64,000 bases of DNA from Flavobacterium arcticum. GTDB taxonomy: Bacteria > Bacteroidota > Bacteroidia > Flavobacteriales > Flavobacteriaceae. The first letter of the stretch is position 1. Every line of letters starts with the position of its first letter. Below, one piece after another: positions 18,595 to 27,567 of the stretch. The stretch spans positions 1,734,501-1,798,500 of the forward strand of contig NZ_CP031188.1 of NCBI RefSeq assembly GCF_003344925.1, written 5' to 3'. The notes below the pieces were generated by a model. It was not told the origin of the DNA. It made no database searches and saw nothing but the letters and a program-made list of their open reading frames with translations. A program made the translations under genes and the position numbers.

Positions 18595-19920
18595 ATGAAC
18601 ATTACGAGAGAGCAGATAGATGCACTAAACGCAGTTGTTACAGTAGCTATAACTAAAGACGATTATAAGCCACAAGTAGATAAAGTTTTACAGGATTACA
18701 GAAAAAACGCTAATATTCCTGGTTTTAGGAAAGGTGCTGTACCTATGAGCCTTATAGAAAAACAATATGGCAAAGCTGTATTGCTTGAGGAAGTAAACAA
18801 AGTACTTCAATCTTCATTAAATAAATATATATCTGAAGAGAAACTAGATATACTAGGTAACCCGTTACCTAAGGTTACTGAAGATTTTGATTGGGATACT
18901 GATGATTATGCTTTTGAATTTGAGCTTGGTCTTGTTCCTGAGTTTACTGTAGATCTTGCTGCAAAAAACAAGATTGTAAAATATACTATAGTTGCTGATG
19001 ATGCAATGCTTGATGAGCAAGTAGAGCGTATACAGAAACAATATGGTAAACTTGTTCCTAAAGATAAAGTAGCAGAAGGTGATGATATGCGTGGCATTTT
19101 CTCTAATGAAGAGAAAGGTATTAATAATGAAGTAACTATTAATACAGCGGCATTTAAAACTAAAACCGTTGCAAAGAAATTTATTGGTAAAAAAGTAGGT
19201 GATGTAGTTACTGTTTCTACAAAAGGACTTTTTGATGACGACCATAAACTAATGGAGCACCTTAAAGTAGAGCATGACGATGTACATGGTCTTGAAATTG
19301 ATGTAAACTTTACTATAGAAGAAATAAATACTACAGAGCCAGCAGAGCTTAACCAAGAGTTATTTGATAAACTTTTTGGAGAAGGTAATGTAACATCTGT
19401 AGAAGGAGTTAAAGAGAAAATAAAACAAGATGCTGAACAACAATTTGTACAGCAATCAGATCAAAAATTCCTTAACGATGTTACCGAATCGCTTTTAGGT
19501 AGTACTAAATTTGATCTTCCTACTGAGTTCCTTAAAAAATGGATACAAACTGTAGGAGAAACTCCTTTAACTGCTGAACAAGCAGAAGAAGAGTATGCAA
19601 AATCAGAAAATGGTTTACGTTATCAACTTATTGAGGGTAAAATTGTAAACGATAACAAGCTTCAAATTAATTTTGAAGACCTTAAAGCTTATGCTACTGA
19701 GATTATTAAAAAGCAAATGGCACAGTTTGGGCAAATGAACCCTACTGATGAGGATGTTGAAAATATAGTAGCACGAGTGCTTTCTGACCAAGAAGAGGTT
19801 AAAAGGCTTTCAGATCAGGTTATGAGCGAAAAAATGCTTAACCTGTTTAAAGAAAACGTGAAATACAAAACAAAAGAAGTTACTTACCAAGATTTCGTTA
19901 AAGAAATGTATGGTGAATAA
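18595..19920 (+). CDS. tig: Trigger factor
   Basis: The ribosome-associated chaperone that meets nascent chains at the exit tunnel. The 441-residue protein has the N-terminal ribosome-binding domain with the contact motif GFRKGAVP (residues about 44-51, matching the canonical GFRxGxxP), then a divergent FKBP-like middle and a helical C-terminal cradle. Length is normal for Bacteroidota. It heads the tig-clpP-clpX cluster found across bacteria. A weak hairpin lies between it and clpP, so the genes may be only partly cotranscribed. Confidence 0.96.
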   Translation: MNITREQIDALNAVVTVAITKDDYKPQVDKVLQDYRKNANIPGFRKGAVPMSLIEKQYGKAVLLEEVNKVLQSSLNKYISEEKLDILGNPLPKVTEDFDWDTDDYAFEFELGLVPEFTVDLAAKNKIVKYTIVADDAMLDEQVERIQKQYGKLVPKDKVAEGDDMRGIFSNEEKGINNEVTINTAAFKTKTVAKKFIGKKVGDVVTVSTKGLFDDDHKLMEHLKVEHDDVHGLEIDVNFTIEEINTTEPAELNQELFDKLFGEGNVTSVEGVKEKIKQDAEQQFVQQSDQKFLNDVTESLLGSTKFDLPTEFLKKWIQTVGETPLTAEQAEEEYAKSENGLRYQLIEGKIVNDNKLQINFEDLKAYATEIIKKQMAQFGQMNPTDEDVENIVARVLSDQEEVKRLSDQVMSEKMLNLFKENVKYKTKEVTYQDFVKEMYGE

Positions 19921-19945
19921 TTTTCGTAAAAATTGAGTATATTTG

Positions 19946-19977
19946 AGCGTCATCCTTATTTAAGGTTTGGCGCTTTT
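19946..19977 (+). terminator. Weak terminator or attenuator between tig and clpP
   Basis: AGCG pairs with CGCT and an inner CCTT with AAGG, around a bulged stem, followed by five T. It could allow partial read-through into clpP. Confidence 0.5.
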
Positions 19978-20013
19978 TGTTTCTTTAATTAACAATTGCT
20001 AAAAAACTGAAGT

Positions 20014-20688
20014 ATGAACTACGGTAAAGAATTTAAAAAATATGCCACCAAACATCAGGGCATAAATAACTTATATTACGATAAACTGGTAAACCGTGTA
20101 ACACCAACGGGGCTTACTCCAAATATTATAGAAGAACGTCAGATGAATGCGGTAGCAATGGATGTTTTTTCACGATTAATGATGGATAGAATTATCTTTT
20201 TGGGTACAGGTATAGACGACCAAGTAGCAAACATCGTACAAGCACAACTATTATTTTTAGAAAGTGTAGATGCGTCTAAAGATATTCAGATATACATTAA
20301 CTCACCAGGAGGTAGCGTATATGCTGGTTTAGGTATGTATGATACTATGCAGTATATAAAGCCCGATGTAGCTACAATATGTACAGGTATGGCAGCTTCT
20401 ATGGGGGCAGTACTTTTATGTGCAGGAGCAGAGGGGAAACGTTCGGCATTACCACACTCAAGAGTAATGATACACCAGCCATCTGGTGGAGCGCAAGGTG
20501 TAGCAACAGATATGGAAATTAACCTTCGCGAAATGTTGAAGCTGAAAGAGGAATTATACCAAATTATCTCGACACACTCAGGACAAACTTTTGAGAAAGT
20601 ACATAAAGACAGCGAGCGCGATTACTGGATGAAAGCTCCTGAAGCAAAAGAGTACGGAATGATAGATGAAGTACTTATAAGAGAGTAG
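20014..20688 (+). CDS. clpP: ATP-dependent Clp protease proteolytic subunit
   Basis: The serine peptidase barrel of the ClpXP protease. The catalytic residues map to S129 in GMAASMGA, H154 in MIHQP and D203 in SERD; the Ser-His spacing of 25 and His-Asp spacing of 49 equal those of E. coli ClpP (97, 122, 171). The 224-residue length includes an N-terminal extension of about 30 residues, common in this phylum and perhaps processed. clpX follows 80 bases downstream across a hairpin-bearing gap. Confidence 0.98.
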   Translation: MNYGKEFKKYATKHQGINNLYYDKLVNRVTPTGLTPNIIEERQMNAVAMDVFSRLMMDRIIFLGTGIDDQVANIVQAQLLFLESVDASKDIQIYINSPGGSVYAGLGMYDTMQYIKPDVATICTGMAASMGAVLLCAGAEGKRSALPHSRVMIHQPSGGAQGVATDMEINLREMLKLKEELYQIISTHSGQTFEKVHKDSERDYWMKAPEAKEYGMIDEVLIRE

Positions 20689-20712
20689 AAAATAACCGAT
20701 TAACTTTTTACG

Positions 20713-20755
20713 TTATCCAATTGGTAGTTGGTATAAACCACTGCTAATTGGATAA
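20713..20755. repeat. Inverted repeat in the clpP-clpX gap
   Basis: Ten-base perfect arms (20713-20722, 20746-20755; TTATCCAATT and its complement) with further partial pairing inside (GTxGGT with ACCxC around ATAA). There is no T tail. It ends 14 bases before the clpX start, where it could affect translation or mRNA processing. Confidence 0.65.
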
Positions 20756-20768
20756 TGAATTTTAAAAT

Positions 20769-22001
20769 ATGGCAAAAGAAGTATTAGAATGTTCTTTTTG
20801 TGGCAGGAAAAAGCCCGAAACCAACTTGCTTATAGCAGGTATTGATGCTCATATATGCGACAGGTGTATAGAGCAGGCGCACGGCATTGTGTTAGAAGAA
20901 CTAAAACAAAACGGAGCATCGCTTGTTGATGGCGACCTTGAGCTTAAAAAGCCAAAGGATATACGTGAGTTTTTAGACCAATATGTAATAGGGCAAGACC
21001 AAACCAAAAAGGTGCTAGCAGTTGCAGTATATAATCACTACAAGCGATTAATGCAGCAACAAGATGATGAGGATATTGAGATAGAAAAGAGTAATATACT
21101 CATGGTAGGGCAAACAGGTACAGGTAAAACTCTTGTAGCCAAAACAATAGCTCGTATGCTTAATGTGCCACTTACTATAGTTGATGCTACGGTACTTACC
21201 GAAGCAGGTTATGTGGGTGAAGATGTAGAGAGTATTTTAACAAGGCTATTGCAAGCTGCCGACTATGATGTAAACAAAGCCGAACGCGGTATTGTATTTA
21301 TTGATGAAATAGACAAAATAGCCCGTAAAGGTGATAATCCATCTATAACTCGAGATGTTTCGGGAGAGGGTGTGCAGCAGGCATTACTGAAGTTGCTAGA
21401 AGGTACGGTAGTAAATGTACCGCCAAAAGGTGGACGTAAACACCCTGACCAAAAGTTTATAGAGGTAAATACTCAAAATATATTGTTTATAGCAGGTGGT
21501 GCTTTTGATGGTATCGATCGTGTTATCTCTAAAAGGCTAAACCACCAAGCTATGGGGTATAGCGCTTCAAAAGGTACCGATAATGTAGATAAAGAGAATT
21601 TATTACAATATATTATTCCTAAAGATGTAAAAGATTTTGGATTAATACCTGAAATAATAGGTAGGCTTCCTGTTCTTACACACATGGATCCTTTAGATAA
21701 AGCAACATTAAGAGCTATACTTACTGAGCCTAAAAATGCATTAGTAAAACAATATAAAAAGCTTTTTGCTATGGATGAGGTAGTATTTACCATATCTGAA
21801 GATGCGCTAGATTATATTGTAGAGAAAGCATTAGAGTATAAGCTTGGGGCAAGGGGGTTACGCTCACTTTGCGAGGCAATATTAAACGATGCTATGTATG
21901 AGCTGCCAAGCTCAGATGATAAAGAGCTATATGTAGATAAAGAATATGTAGAGCATCACCTTAATAAAAACTTATTAAAGCGACTTAAAGCAGCTTCGTA
22001 A
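20769..22001 (+). CDS. clpX: ATP-dependent Clp protease ATP-binding subunit ClpX
   Basis: The AAA+ unfoldase that feeds ClpP. The 410-residue protein has the N-terminal zinc finger with C8, C11, C30 and C33, the Walker A motif GQTGTGKT at 114-121, Walker B ([12 protein letters not shown]), the sensor region and the pore-loop residues GYVGEDVE. Length is normal. It is the last gene of the tig-clpP-clpX cluster and is followed at once by a strong bidirectional terminator. Confidence 0.98.
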   Translation: MAKEVLECSFCGRKKPETNLLIAGIDAHICDRCIEQAHGIVLEELKQNGASLVDGDLELKKPKDIREFLDQYVIGQDQTKKVLAVAVYNHYKRLMQQQDDEDIEIEKSNILMVGQTGTGKTLVAKTIARMLNVPLTIVDATVLTEAGYVGEDVESILTRLLQAADYDVNKAERGIVFIDEIDKIARKGDNPSITRDVSGEGVQQALLKLLEGTVVNVPPKGGRKHPDQKFIEVNTQNILFIAGGAFDGIDRVISKRLNHQAMGYSASKGTDNVDKENLLQYIIPKDVKDFGLIPEIIGRLPVLTHMDPLDKATLRAILTEPKNALVKQYKKLFAMDEVVFTISEDALDYIVEKALEYKLGARGLRSLCEAILNDAMYELPSSDDKELYVDKEYVEHHLNKNLLKRLKAAS

Positions 22002-22023
22002 TAAGTTATATTTATACAGTAAT

Positions 22024-22062
22024 AAAAAAAAGACCTCTTCGTATGGAAGAGGTCTTTTTTTT
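22024..22062. terminator. Bidirectional terminator between clpX and small lipoprotein gene
   Basis: Ten-pair perfect stem (22031-22040 with 22046-22055), a five-base loop, A run before and T run after. It serves both convergent genes. Confidence 0.93.
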
Positions 22063-22063
22063 A

Positions 22064-22258
22064 TTATCTGCTGACAGCAGTGTTTTGTTTTTGAGTAATT
22101 GCTACTTGCTTTTCAGCTTTTTGTGTTTTGTCAATTTTTTTATTTTGACTAATGCATCGTTTTCTTCCGCCACAACTGTAGCGGTGTAGTTTAGGTCCGC
22201 AAGCAGTTGTTAAAAACATTAGTGCGGCGCCTGCTAATAATACATAATTCTTTTTCAT
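22064..22258 (-). CDS. Small predicted lipoprotein
   Basis: A 64-residue protein with a lipoprotein signal: hydrophobic N-terminus and Cys at residue 20 after LTTA. The mature part is short, basic and rich in Lys and Gln, with a second cysteine pair (SCGGRKRC). No domain is recognised. Placement directly against a strong terminator on its own strand, and the clear lipobox, support a real gene. Confidence 0.65.
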   Translation of the reverse strand: MKKNYVLLAGAALMFLTTACGPKLHRYSCGGRKRCISQNKKIDKTQKAEKQVAITQKQNTAVSR

Positions 22259-22344
22259 ATGGCTTATTTTAATTTTTCTTTAAAACAAAAGTAGTAGAAT
22301 AAATTTAATTAACTGATATTCTTGTTGTTAAAGCTAAGCAATAT

Positions 22345-23886
22345 TTATGCCATACCAGTAGATGCTTTACTGTTTTCCTGTAAAACTTTTAGCTCCTCTA
22401 TATAATGTCTTTCGTTAGAAAGACGAGGTATTTTATGTTGTCCGCCTAGTTTGCCCTGTGCTTTTAGCCAATCGTAAAACAATTTTGGGCGTGCTACATT
22501 CAGTACAAGCGGATTCAGTGTCATGTTGTTATAGCGCTTCGCCTCATAATCAGAATTTACACTTTGTAGGGCTTCATCTAGTAATTGCCTGAACTGCTCT
22601 GGGTTTTCAGGAGCATTTTTAAATTCTATAAACCACTCGTGTGCGCCCTTTTCTCTGCCTTCCATAAATATAGGGGCAACAGTATAATCAATAACTTCTA
22701 CGCCTGTTTGTTTGCAAGCTTTAGCAACTGCTTTATCAGTATTTTCTACCATTAACTCTTCGCCAAATACATTAATATGATGCTTTGTACGTCCTGTAAC
22801 CTTTATGCGGTGTGGGCTAATAGATGTAAACCGTACAGTATCTCCTATAAGGTAGCGCCATAACCCAGAGTTGGTAGTTATTACTATGGCATAGTTTTTA
22901 TTTAGTTCTACCTCGGCAAGACGAATAACTCTTTGGTTGAGCTTCCCAAAAGTATCCATAGGGATAAACTCATAAAAAATGCCATAATCTAACATTAGTA
23001 GTAGCTCGTTACTATCGTTAGCGTCCTGTATGGCAAAAAAGCCTTCGGAGGCATTATATATCTCGTAGTATTGAAAGCCGCTTTTTGGCAGTATTTTCTT
23101 GTATTGCTCACGGTAAGGTTCAAAGCTTACACCACCATGAAAATAAACCTCTACGTTAGGCCATACTTCGTGCAGGTTGCTCTTGCCTGTTTCTTCTAGT
23201 ATTTTGTTTATGAGCACCATCATCCATGAGGGTACGCCTGCAAAGCTGGTTACATTTTCGTTTATGGTTTCGTTTACTATAGCAGATAGTTTCGTTTCCC
23301 ATTCGCTCATTAGCGATACTTTATTACTTGGTGTACTGCTATACTCTGCCCAAATAGGCATATTGTCTATAAGTATTGCCGAAAGGTCGCCAAAGAAAGT
23401 GTTATTGTCTTCATAGAGTTGTTTGCTGCCCCCAAGCCTTAGACTTTTTCCTGTAAAGAGTTGCGATTCCTCATTATTATTAAGGTAGAGACAAAGCAGG
23501 TCTTTTGCTGCTTTATAATGGCAATCTTCTAATGATTCAGGGCTTACGGGTATAAATTTACTTTTAGCATTGGTAGTACCACTCGATTTTGCAAACCATT
23601 TTATGGGACTTGACCAAAAAACATTTTGTTCGCCACGTCTTGTTTGTTCTATAAGTGGCTCTAAATCTTCGTAAGTAGATATAGGTACGCGTTCAGAAAA
23701 AGTGTTGTAACTTTTTGTTGATGCAAAACCATGTTTCTTACCTATAGCTGTGTTTTCTGCCGTACGTATAAGGTTCATGAGTAGTTCCTCCTGTACCTCA
23801 TTGGGGTATTTGAGAAACAACTCCATATCGTGGATGCGTTTCTTTAGTATCCACGACGCTATTGAATTGATTATGGGCAACGGCAT
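22345..23886 (-). CDS. GH3 family acyl-adenylate-forming protein
   Basis: The 513-residue protein belongs to the GH3 family, named for plant auxin-amido synthetases and also present in many Bacteroidota. ATP/AMP-binding motifs are visible: KSSGTTNAKSKFIP at about 98-111 and YNASEGFFAIQ in the middle, with the later motif WRYLIGDTVRF. Bacterial members are expected to adenylate a carboxylic acid and perhaps join it to an amine, but substrates are unknown. It is divergent from the DUF2797 gene with 41 bases between them. Confidence 0.9.
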   Translation of the reverse strand: MPLPIINSIASWILKKRIHDMELFLKYPNEVQEELLMNLIRTAENTAIGKKHGFASTKSYNTFSERVPISTYEDLEPLIEQTRRGEQNVFWSSPIKWFAKSSGTTNAKSKFIPVSPESLEDCHYKAAKDLLCLYLNNNEESQLFTGKSLRLGGSKQLYEDNNTFFGDLSAILIDNMPIWAEYSSTPSNKVSLMSEWETKLSAIVNETINENVTSFAGVPSWMMVLINKILEETGKSNLHEVWPNVEVYFHGGVSFEPYREQYKKILPKSGFQYYEIYNASEGFFAIQDANDSNELLLMLDYGIFYEFIPMDTFGKLNQRVIRLAEVELNKNYAIVITTNSGLWRYLIGDTVRFTSISPHRIKVTGRTKHHINVFGEELMVENTDKAVAKACKQTGVEVIDYTVAPIFMEGREKGAHEWFIEFKNAPENPEQFRQLLDEALQSVNSDYEAKRYNNMTLNPLVLNVARPKLFYDWLKAQGKLGGQHKIPRLSNERHYIEELKVLQENSKASTGMA

Positions 23887-23927
23887 ATTTATAGTATCTT
23901 AGTGCCCATAAAAATACTAAATTTTCT

Positions 23928-24722
23928 ATGCAATACGAAGGTGTACTCACAAAAATGCAAACCGAATTTGGCAGCCCTATTCAGTACTATTTGGTTTTCG
24001 ATTCTAGCTTTTTAAATGTGAACCAGTTATTAGGGCGCGATATCGAATTAAATTTTTTAGGTTTTCAGTGTTTGAACTGTGGTAAGAAAAAGAAAATTTT
24101 TAGAATGGGGTATTGTTATGATTGTTTTTATAGCACTCCTGCTGCGGGTGACTGGATCATGAAGCCCGAATTAAGTACGGCTCATTTGGGTATAGCAGAC
24201 AGAGACCTTGCGTTTGAACAGAAAGTACAGTTGCAGCCTCATGTTGTATATTTAGCCTCGTCTAGCGATATAAAAGTAGGGGTAACCCGAAAATCGCAGG
24301 TGCCTACCCGATGGATAGATCAAGGGGCAAGCCAAGCAATGCCCCTTGTAGAAGTACCTAACCGATACCTAGCGGGTATTACCGAGGTTGCTTTAAAAGA
24401 CCATATGGGAGACAAGATTAATTGGAAAAAAATGTTGTTGAATAATGTGGTACCTGCTGACTTAGCAGCTAAACGAGCAGAAGTAGAACAATGGTTGCCT
24501 GATGAAGTAAAGCCTTATTTTAAAGAGACTAAAGAACAGCTTTATACATTAGACTACCCTGTGCTAGACTACCCTAAAAAGATAGCAAGCCTAAATCTTA
24601 CTAAGACTCCTGCTTATAGTGGTAAGTTGATAGGTGTAAAAGGGCAATATCTTATATTTGAAGATGGTACTGTATTTAATGTACGTACTTACGAAGGGTT
24701 TGTAGTACAGCTCAATGTGTAA
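23928..24722 (+). CDS. DUF2797 domain-containing protein
   Basis: A 264-residue soluble protein with an N-terminal zinc-finger-like set of cysteines (C48, C51, C63, C66). A GIY-YIG-like segment follows (VVYLASSSDIKVGVTR, then PTRWIDQGA). This is the pattern of the DUF2797 family. Whether the GIY-YIG-like fold cuts nucleic acid is not established, and no function should be assumed. A strong bidirectional terminator follows the gene. Confidence 0.85.
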   Translation: MQYEGVLTKMQTEFGSPIQYYLVFDSSFLNVNQLLGRDIELNFLGFQCLNCGKKKKIFRMGYCYDCFYSTPAAGDWIMKPELSTAHLGIADRDLAFEQKVQLQPHVVYLASSSDIKVGVTRKSQVPTRWIDQGASQAMPLVEVPNRYLAGITEVALKDHMGDKINWKKMLLNNVVPADLAAKRAEVEQWLPDEVKPYFKETKEQLYTLDYPVLDYPKKIASLNLTKTPAYSGKLIGVKGQYLIFEDGTVFNVRTYEGFVVQLNV

Positions 24723-24742
24723 CTTTATAGTAAAGAGATAAT

Positions 24743-24779
24743 AAAAAAATCCCTGTAGTGTAACTACAGGGATTTTTTT
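24743..24779. terminator. Bidirectional terminator between DUF2797 and AsmA genes
   Basis: Eleven-pair perfect stem (24749-24759 with 24763-24773), three-base loop, flanked by A and T runs. Confidence 0.93.
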
Positions 24780-24802
24780 ATTTTAAAGAATAAGTGAATT
24801 AC

Positions 24803-27496
24803 TTATTCTTTTTTATTTTTATTAAGGAATCCGCCAATAATGTCTTTTGCTTTATCCTTAGCTTTTTCTTTAGTTTCTTCTACTTTTTCTTTTGCCTGTT
24901 CTTTAGCTTCTTCTGTTGTAGTAGGAACTGGCGCTTTAGTACTGTCAGAGTTATTACTACCAAGACCTAACATGTCTTTTATCTTATCTTTTCCTTGGTT
25001 AATAAGCTTGTCTTTTTGCTGTGCAACTAGCTGCTTGGTAAGGTTAGTAACCGATTTAGATAAGTCGGTACTTACTTTAGGATTAGTAAAGTTACCTGTA
25101 ATAACGGCATTAACAGGAACGCTTATTTTACTTGCATCAGTATCATTAAGAGAGCCTATTAGTTTAGTTACTTCGCTGCCCAAGTATTTTGCTGGCACAT
25201 CTAGTACTACATCATAGTTCATAGATTGATCAAAACCATGTTGCCCGCTTACCTGAATAGGAATATCCTGATAATTTAAGTTTATAGGTTTGATGTTTAC
25301 TTTACCATTCTCAAAGGTAAGATTAGCTTTTAGGTTATCTAGCTTTAGCTTACTCATGTCTAAGAATTTTACATTTTGGCTAAGAGTACTTAATACTTTA
25401 GAGTTCTCTGCTTTAACGGCAGTGTTAAATAATTGCCCGTCAAGCCCACCTGTTAATGAGTTTAAGTCAGGTGTCATTTCTTTACTGTCTAGGTTACCTG
25501 CAACATTAATGGTAGTATTTAGTTTACCTGTAATTACTCCTGCTATTGGCGCTATAGATTTTAGCATTTCTAGCTGCGTAAATGTTTGTGGTATATCTAC
25601 TTTGTTTAGATCAAGATTCATTTTAAAAGTAGGTACTGCACCTTTTGTAGATATATTTCCGTTTGCTGTTATTAGTCCTTCAAACATATTTGTTTTAAGG
25701 TTTTCTAGTGTAACGGCTTCATCTTTTATAATCATTTTACCCGATACATTTTTCATGTTTAGGTTATCATATACTACAGTATTTGCTTTTGCAGTTATGG
25801 TACAATCTAGGAAAGCAGGTATTTTAACGGCTTCTGATGTTGTAGTAGCTGTAGGTTTTGCTGCTTCGCCTTCTTTAGATTCTTCTTTACTTCCCTCTGT
25901 TTTTGCAGTAGCAACAGGCTCAGGAGCCATAAAGTCAGCAACTAATAACTGGTTAGAATTCATATTGAAGTTACCTTGTAAGGTTTGGTCTTTAAACATA
26001 AATCCATAAAAATTATTTAGTGTACCTGTAATAGCAATATCCGATTGACCTGTTTTAGCATTAAATGCGCTTAGGGTTACCCGACTTGGGTTAAACTGCA
26101 TACTAGCTTGGGTTATTTCTATTGGTTTTGGTAAACCATCACCCGAATAAGTAAAGCCTGAAAGGCTTAGGCTACCACGATTGTCAATTTTTTCATACTG
26201 ACTGTTTTCTACCGCTTTCATGTCGAATTTAGTAGCAACATCGGCTTTTAATATACCAGATAATGGTACATCCATTTCTATAGGGTAGGCTTTGCCTAAA
26301 TTACCTAAATTAATAGTTCCTTTAAGCTCTGCATTTACAAGAGCATTTTCTACTATGTTACGAACTGTAGCCTTAGCGTCGAATACATCCTGATCTATTC
26401 TAAACGAAAGTTTATCAAGGTTTACATACGTGTCGTTAAGTAAGCCTGTTTCGTTTACAATTTTAGTGTCTATAACAATGTTTTGTACTGATTTTGGTAG
26501 GTCAGGATATTGAAATGAAGCATTGTTAGATGCTATAGCAATATTAAATTTAGGTACTGTAGTTTCACTATATAGCCCGTTTACTTCTCCATCTATAGTA
26601 AAATCACCTTCAGTTTTAACTGATTCTAAGCTGCCTGAATAAGCTTCAGGTATTAATCCTAAAAAGTTTTTAAACGATGAGGTTGGCGTTTTAAATGTAA
26701 GGTCAATTTTTTGCCCTTCTTCTATCATAGCTACGCTACCATCAAACTCTAATGGTAATTGGTTAATCAGTGCTTTGTTTTCTTTAAAGGTATAAATGCT
26801 ATTTTCAAGGTCAAGACCTAATACTGCATCCAGCTTTAAAGATACATTGCGCATATAGTTGGTCTTGTCCATGTCCATAGTCAGCTTGGCTGAGGTTTTG
26901 GTATCAAGGTCAAGTTTACTTTGTTCAAAGTTACCGTGCCCCTCATGGTATAGGCTATCAATAACCATGTTTATTTTAGAGCTTTCGTCAAAGTAGCGGA
27001 AACGCAAGTTTTCGACACTATAGTCTTGCATGTTTAGTGCAAAAGGCGTGCTTTCAGATGTTTCGGTAGTATCATCTTCAGTTTCGTTATTTTTAAGAGC
27101 GATATCAAAATTACCAATACCGTCTTTGTTAAAAAGGATATTTACAATACCATCTTTTGTATGTATATATTTTACACTAATAGGTTCGCCTTCACCTTTA
27201 AATAATTCTTTTATAGACATACTAAGGTCAATTTGCCCCATATATACAAGCGTGTCACCTTCAAAAGGAGCTTTATTGATAATACTAAGCTTATCAACTG
27301 TTACACTTGCCATAGGGAAATCGCTAAACAAGCTAAGGCTCACATCTTCAAAGGAAACGGTAGCGTCTACTTGTTCGTTAATAGCTTTTGCAACCATCGA
27401 TTTTATTTTTCCTTTAAATATAAAAGGAGCCGCTATTAATGCGATGATAAGTACTAGCAAAATGATGCCAGTCCATTTTAAAATTTTTTTGACCAT
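24803..27496 (-). CDS. AsmA family protein
   Basis: An 897-residue inner-membrane-anchored periplasmic protein: one N-terminal membrane segment (about residues 9-29), then the AsmA N-terminal pattern (VDATVSFEDVSLSLFSDFPMASVTV) and a long stretch of beta-strand repeats. The C-terminal AsmA_2-like part has GLDGQLFNTAVKAENSKV. A low-complexity linker rich in Glu, Ala and Thr sits near 535-560, and the C-terminus is a highly charged Lys/Glu helix. AsmA-type proteins are thought to carry phospholipids between membranes or tune outer membrane assembly. The gene is 71 bases after sppA on the same strand. Confidence 0.9.
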   Translation of the reverse strand: MVKKILKWTGIILLVLIIALIAAPFIFKGKIKSMVAKAINEQVDATVSFEDVSLSLFSDFPMASVTVDKLSIINKAPFEGDTLVYMGQIDLSMSIKELFKGEGEPISVKYIHTKDGIVNILFNKDGIGNFDIALKNNETEDDTTETSESTPFALNMQDYSVENLRFRYFDESSKINMVIDSLYHEGHGNFEQSKLDLDTKTSAKLTMDMDKTNYMRNVSLKLDAVLGLDLENSIYTFKENKALINQLPLEFDGSVAMIEEGQKIDLTFKTPTSSFKNFLGLIPEAYSGSLESVKTEGDFTIDGEVNGLYSETTVPKFNIAIASNNASFQYPDLPKSVQNIVIDTKIVNETGLLNDTYVNLDKLSFRIDQDVFDAKATVRNIVENALVNAELKGTINLGNLGKAYPIEMDVPLSGILKADVATKFDMKAVENSQYEKIDNRGSLSLSGFTYSGDGLPKPIEITQASMQFNPSRVTLSAFNAKTGQSDIAITGTLNNFYGFMFKDQTLQGNFNMNSNQLLVADFMAPEPVATAKTEGSKEESKEGEAAKPTATTTSEAVKIPAFLDCTITAKANTVVYDNLNMKNVSGKMIIKDEAVTLENLKTNMFEGLITANGNISTKGAVPTFKMNLDLNKVDIPQTFTQLEMLKSIAPIAGVITGKLNTTINVAGNLDSKEMTPDLNSLTGGLDGQLFNTAVKAENSKVLSTLSQNVKFLDMSKLKLDNLKANLTFENGKVNIKPINLNYQDIPIQVSGQHGFDQSMNYDVVLDVPAKYLGSEVTKLIGSLNDTDASKISVPVNAVITGNFTNPKVSTDLSKSVTNLTKQLVAQQKDKLINQGKDKIKDMLGLGSNNSDSTKAPVPTTTEEAKEQAKEKVEETKEKAKDKAKDIIGGFLNKNKKE

Positions 27497-27567
27497 AGTT
27501 TAGTTATATTTTGCCATAAAGGTACAAAGAAACCTATATAAGAAAGTTAAAAAGATACTAACGTAAA

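Noticed and set aside
25290..26009. 239-codon open frame antisense to the AsmA gene
   Set aside because: It is a shadow of the AsmA coding frame with no domain, start signal or homology pattern of its own.
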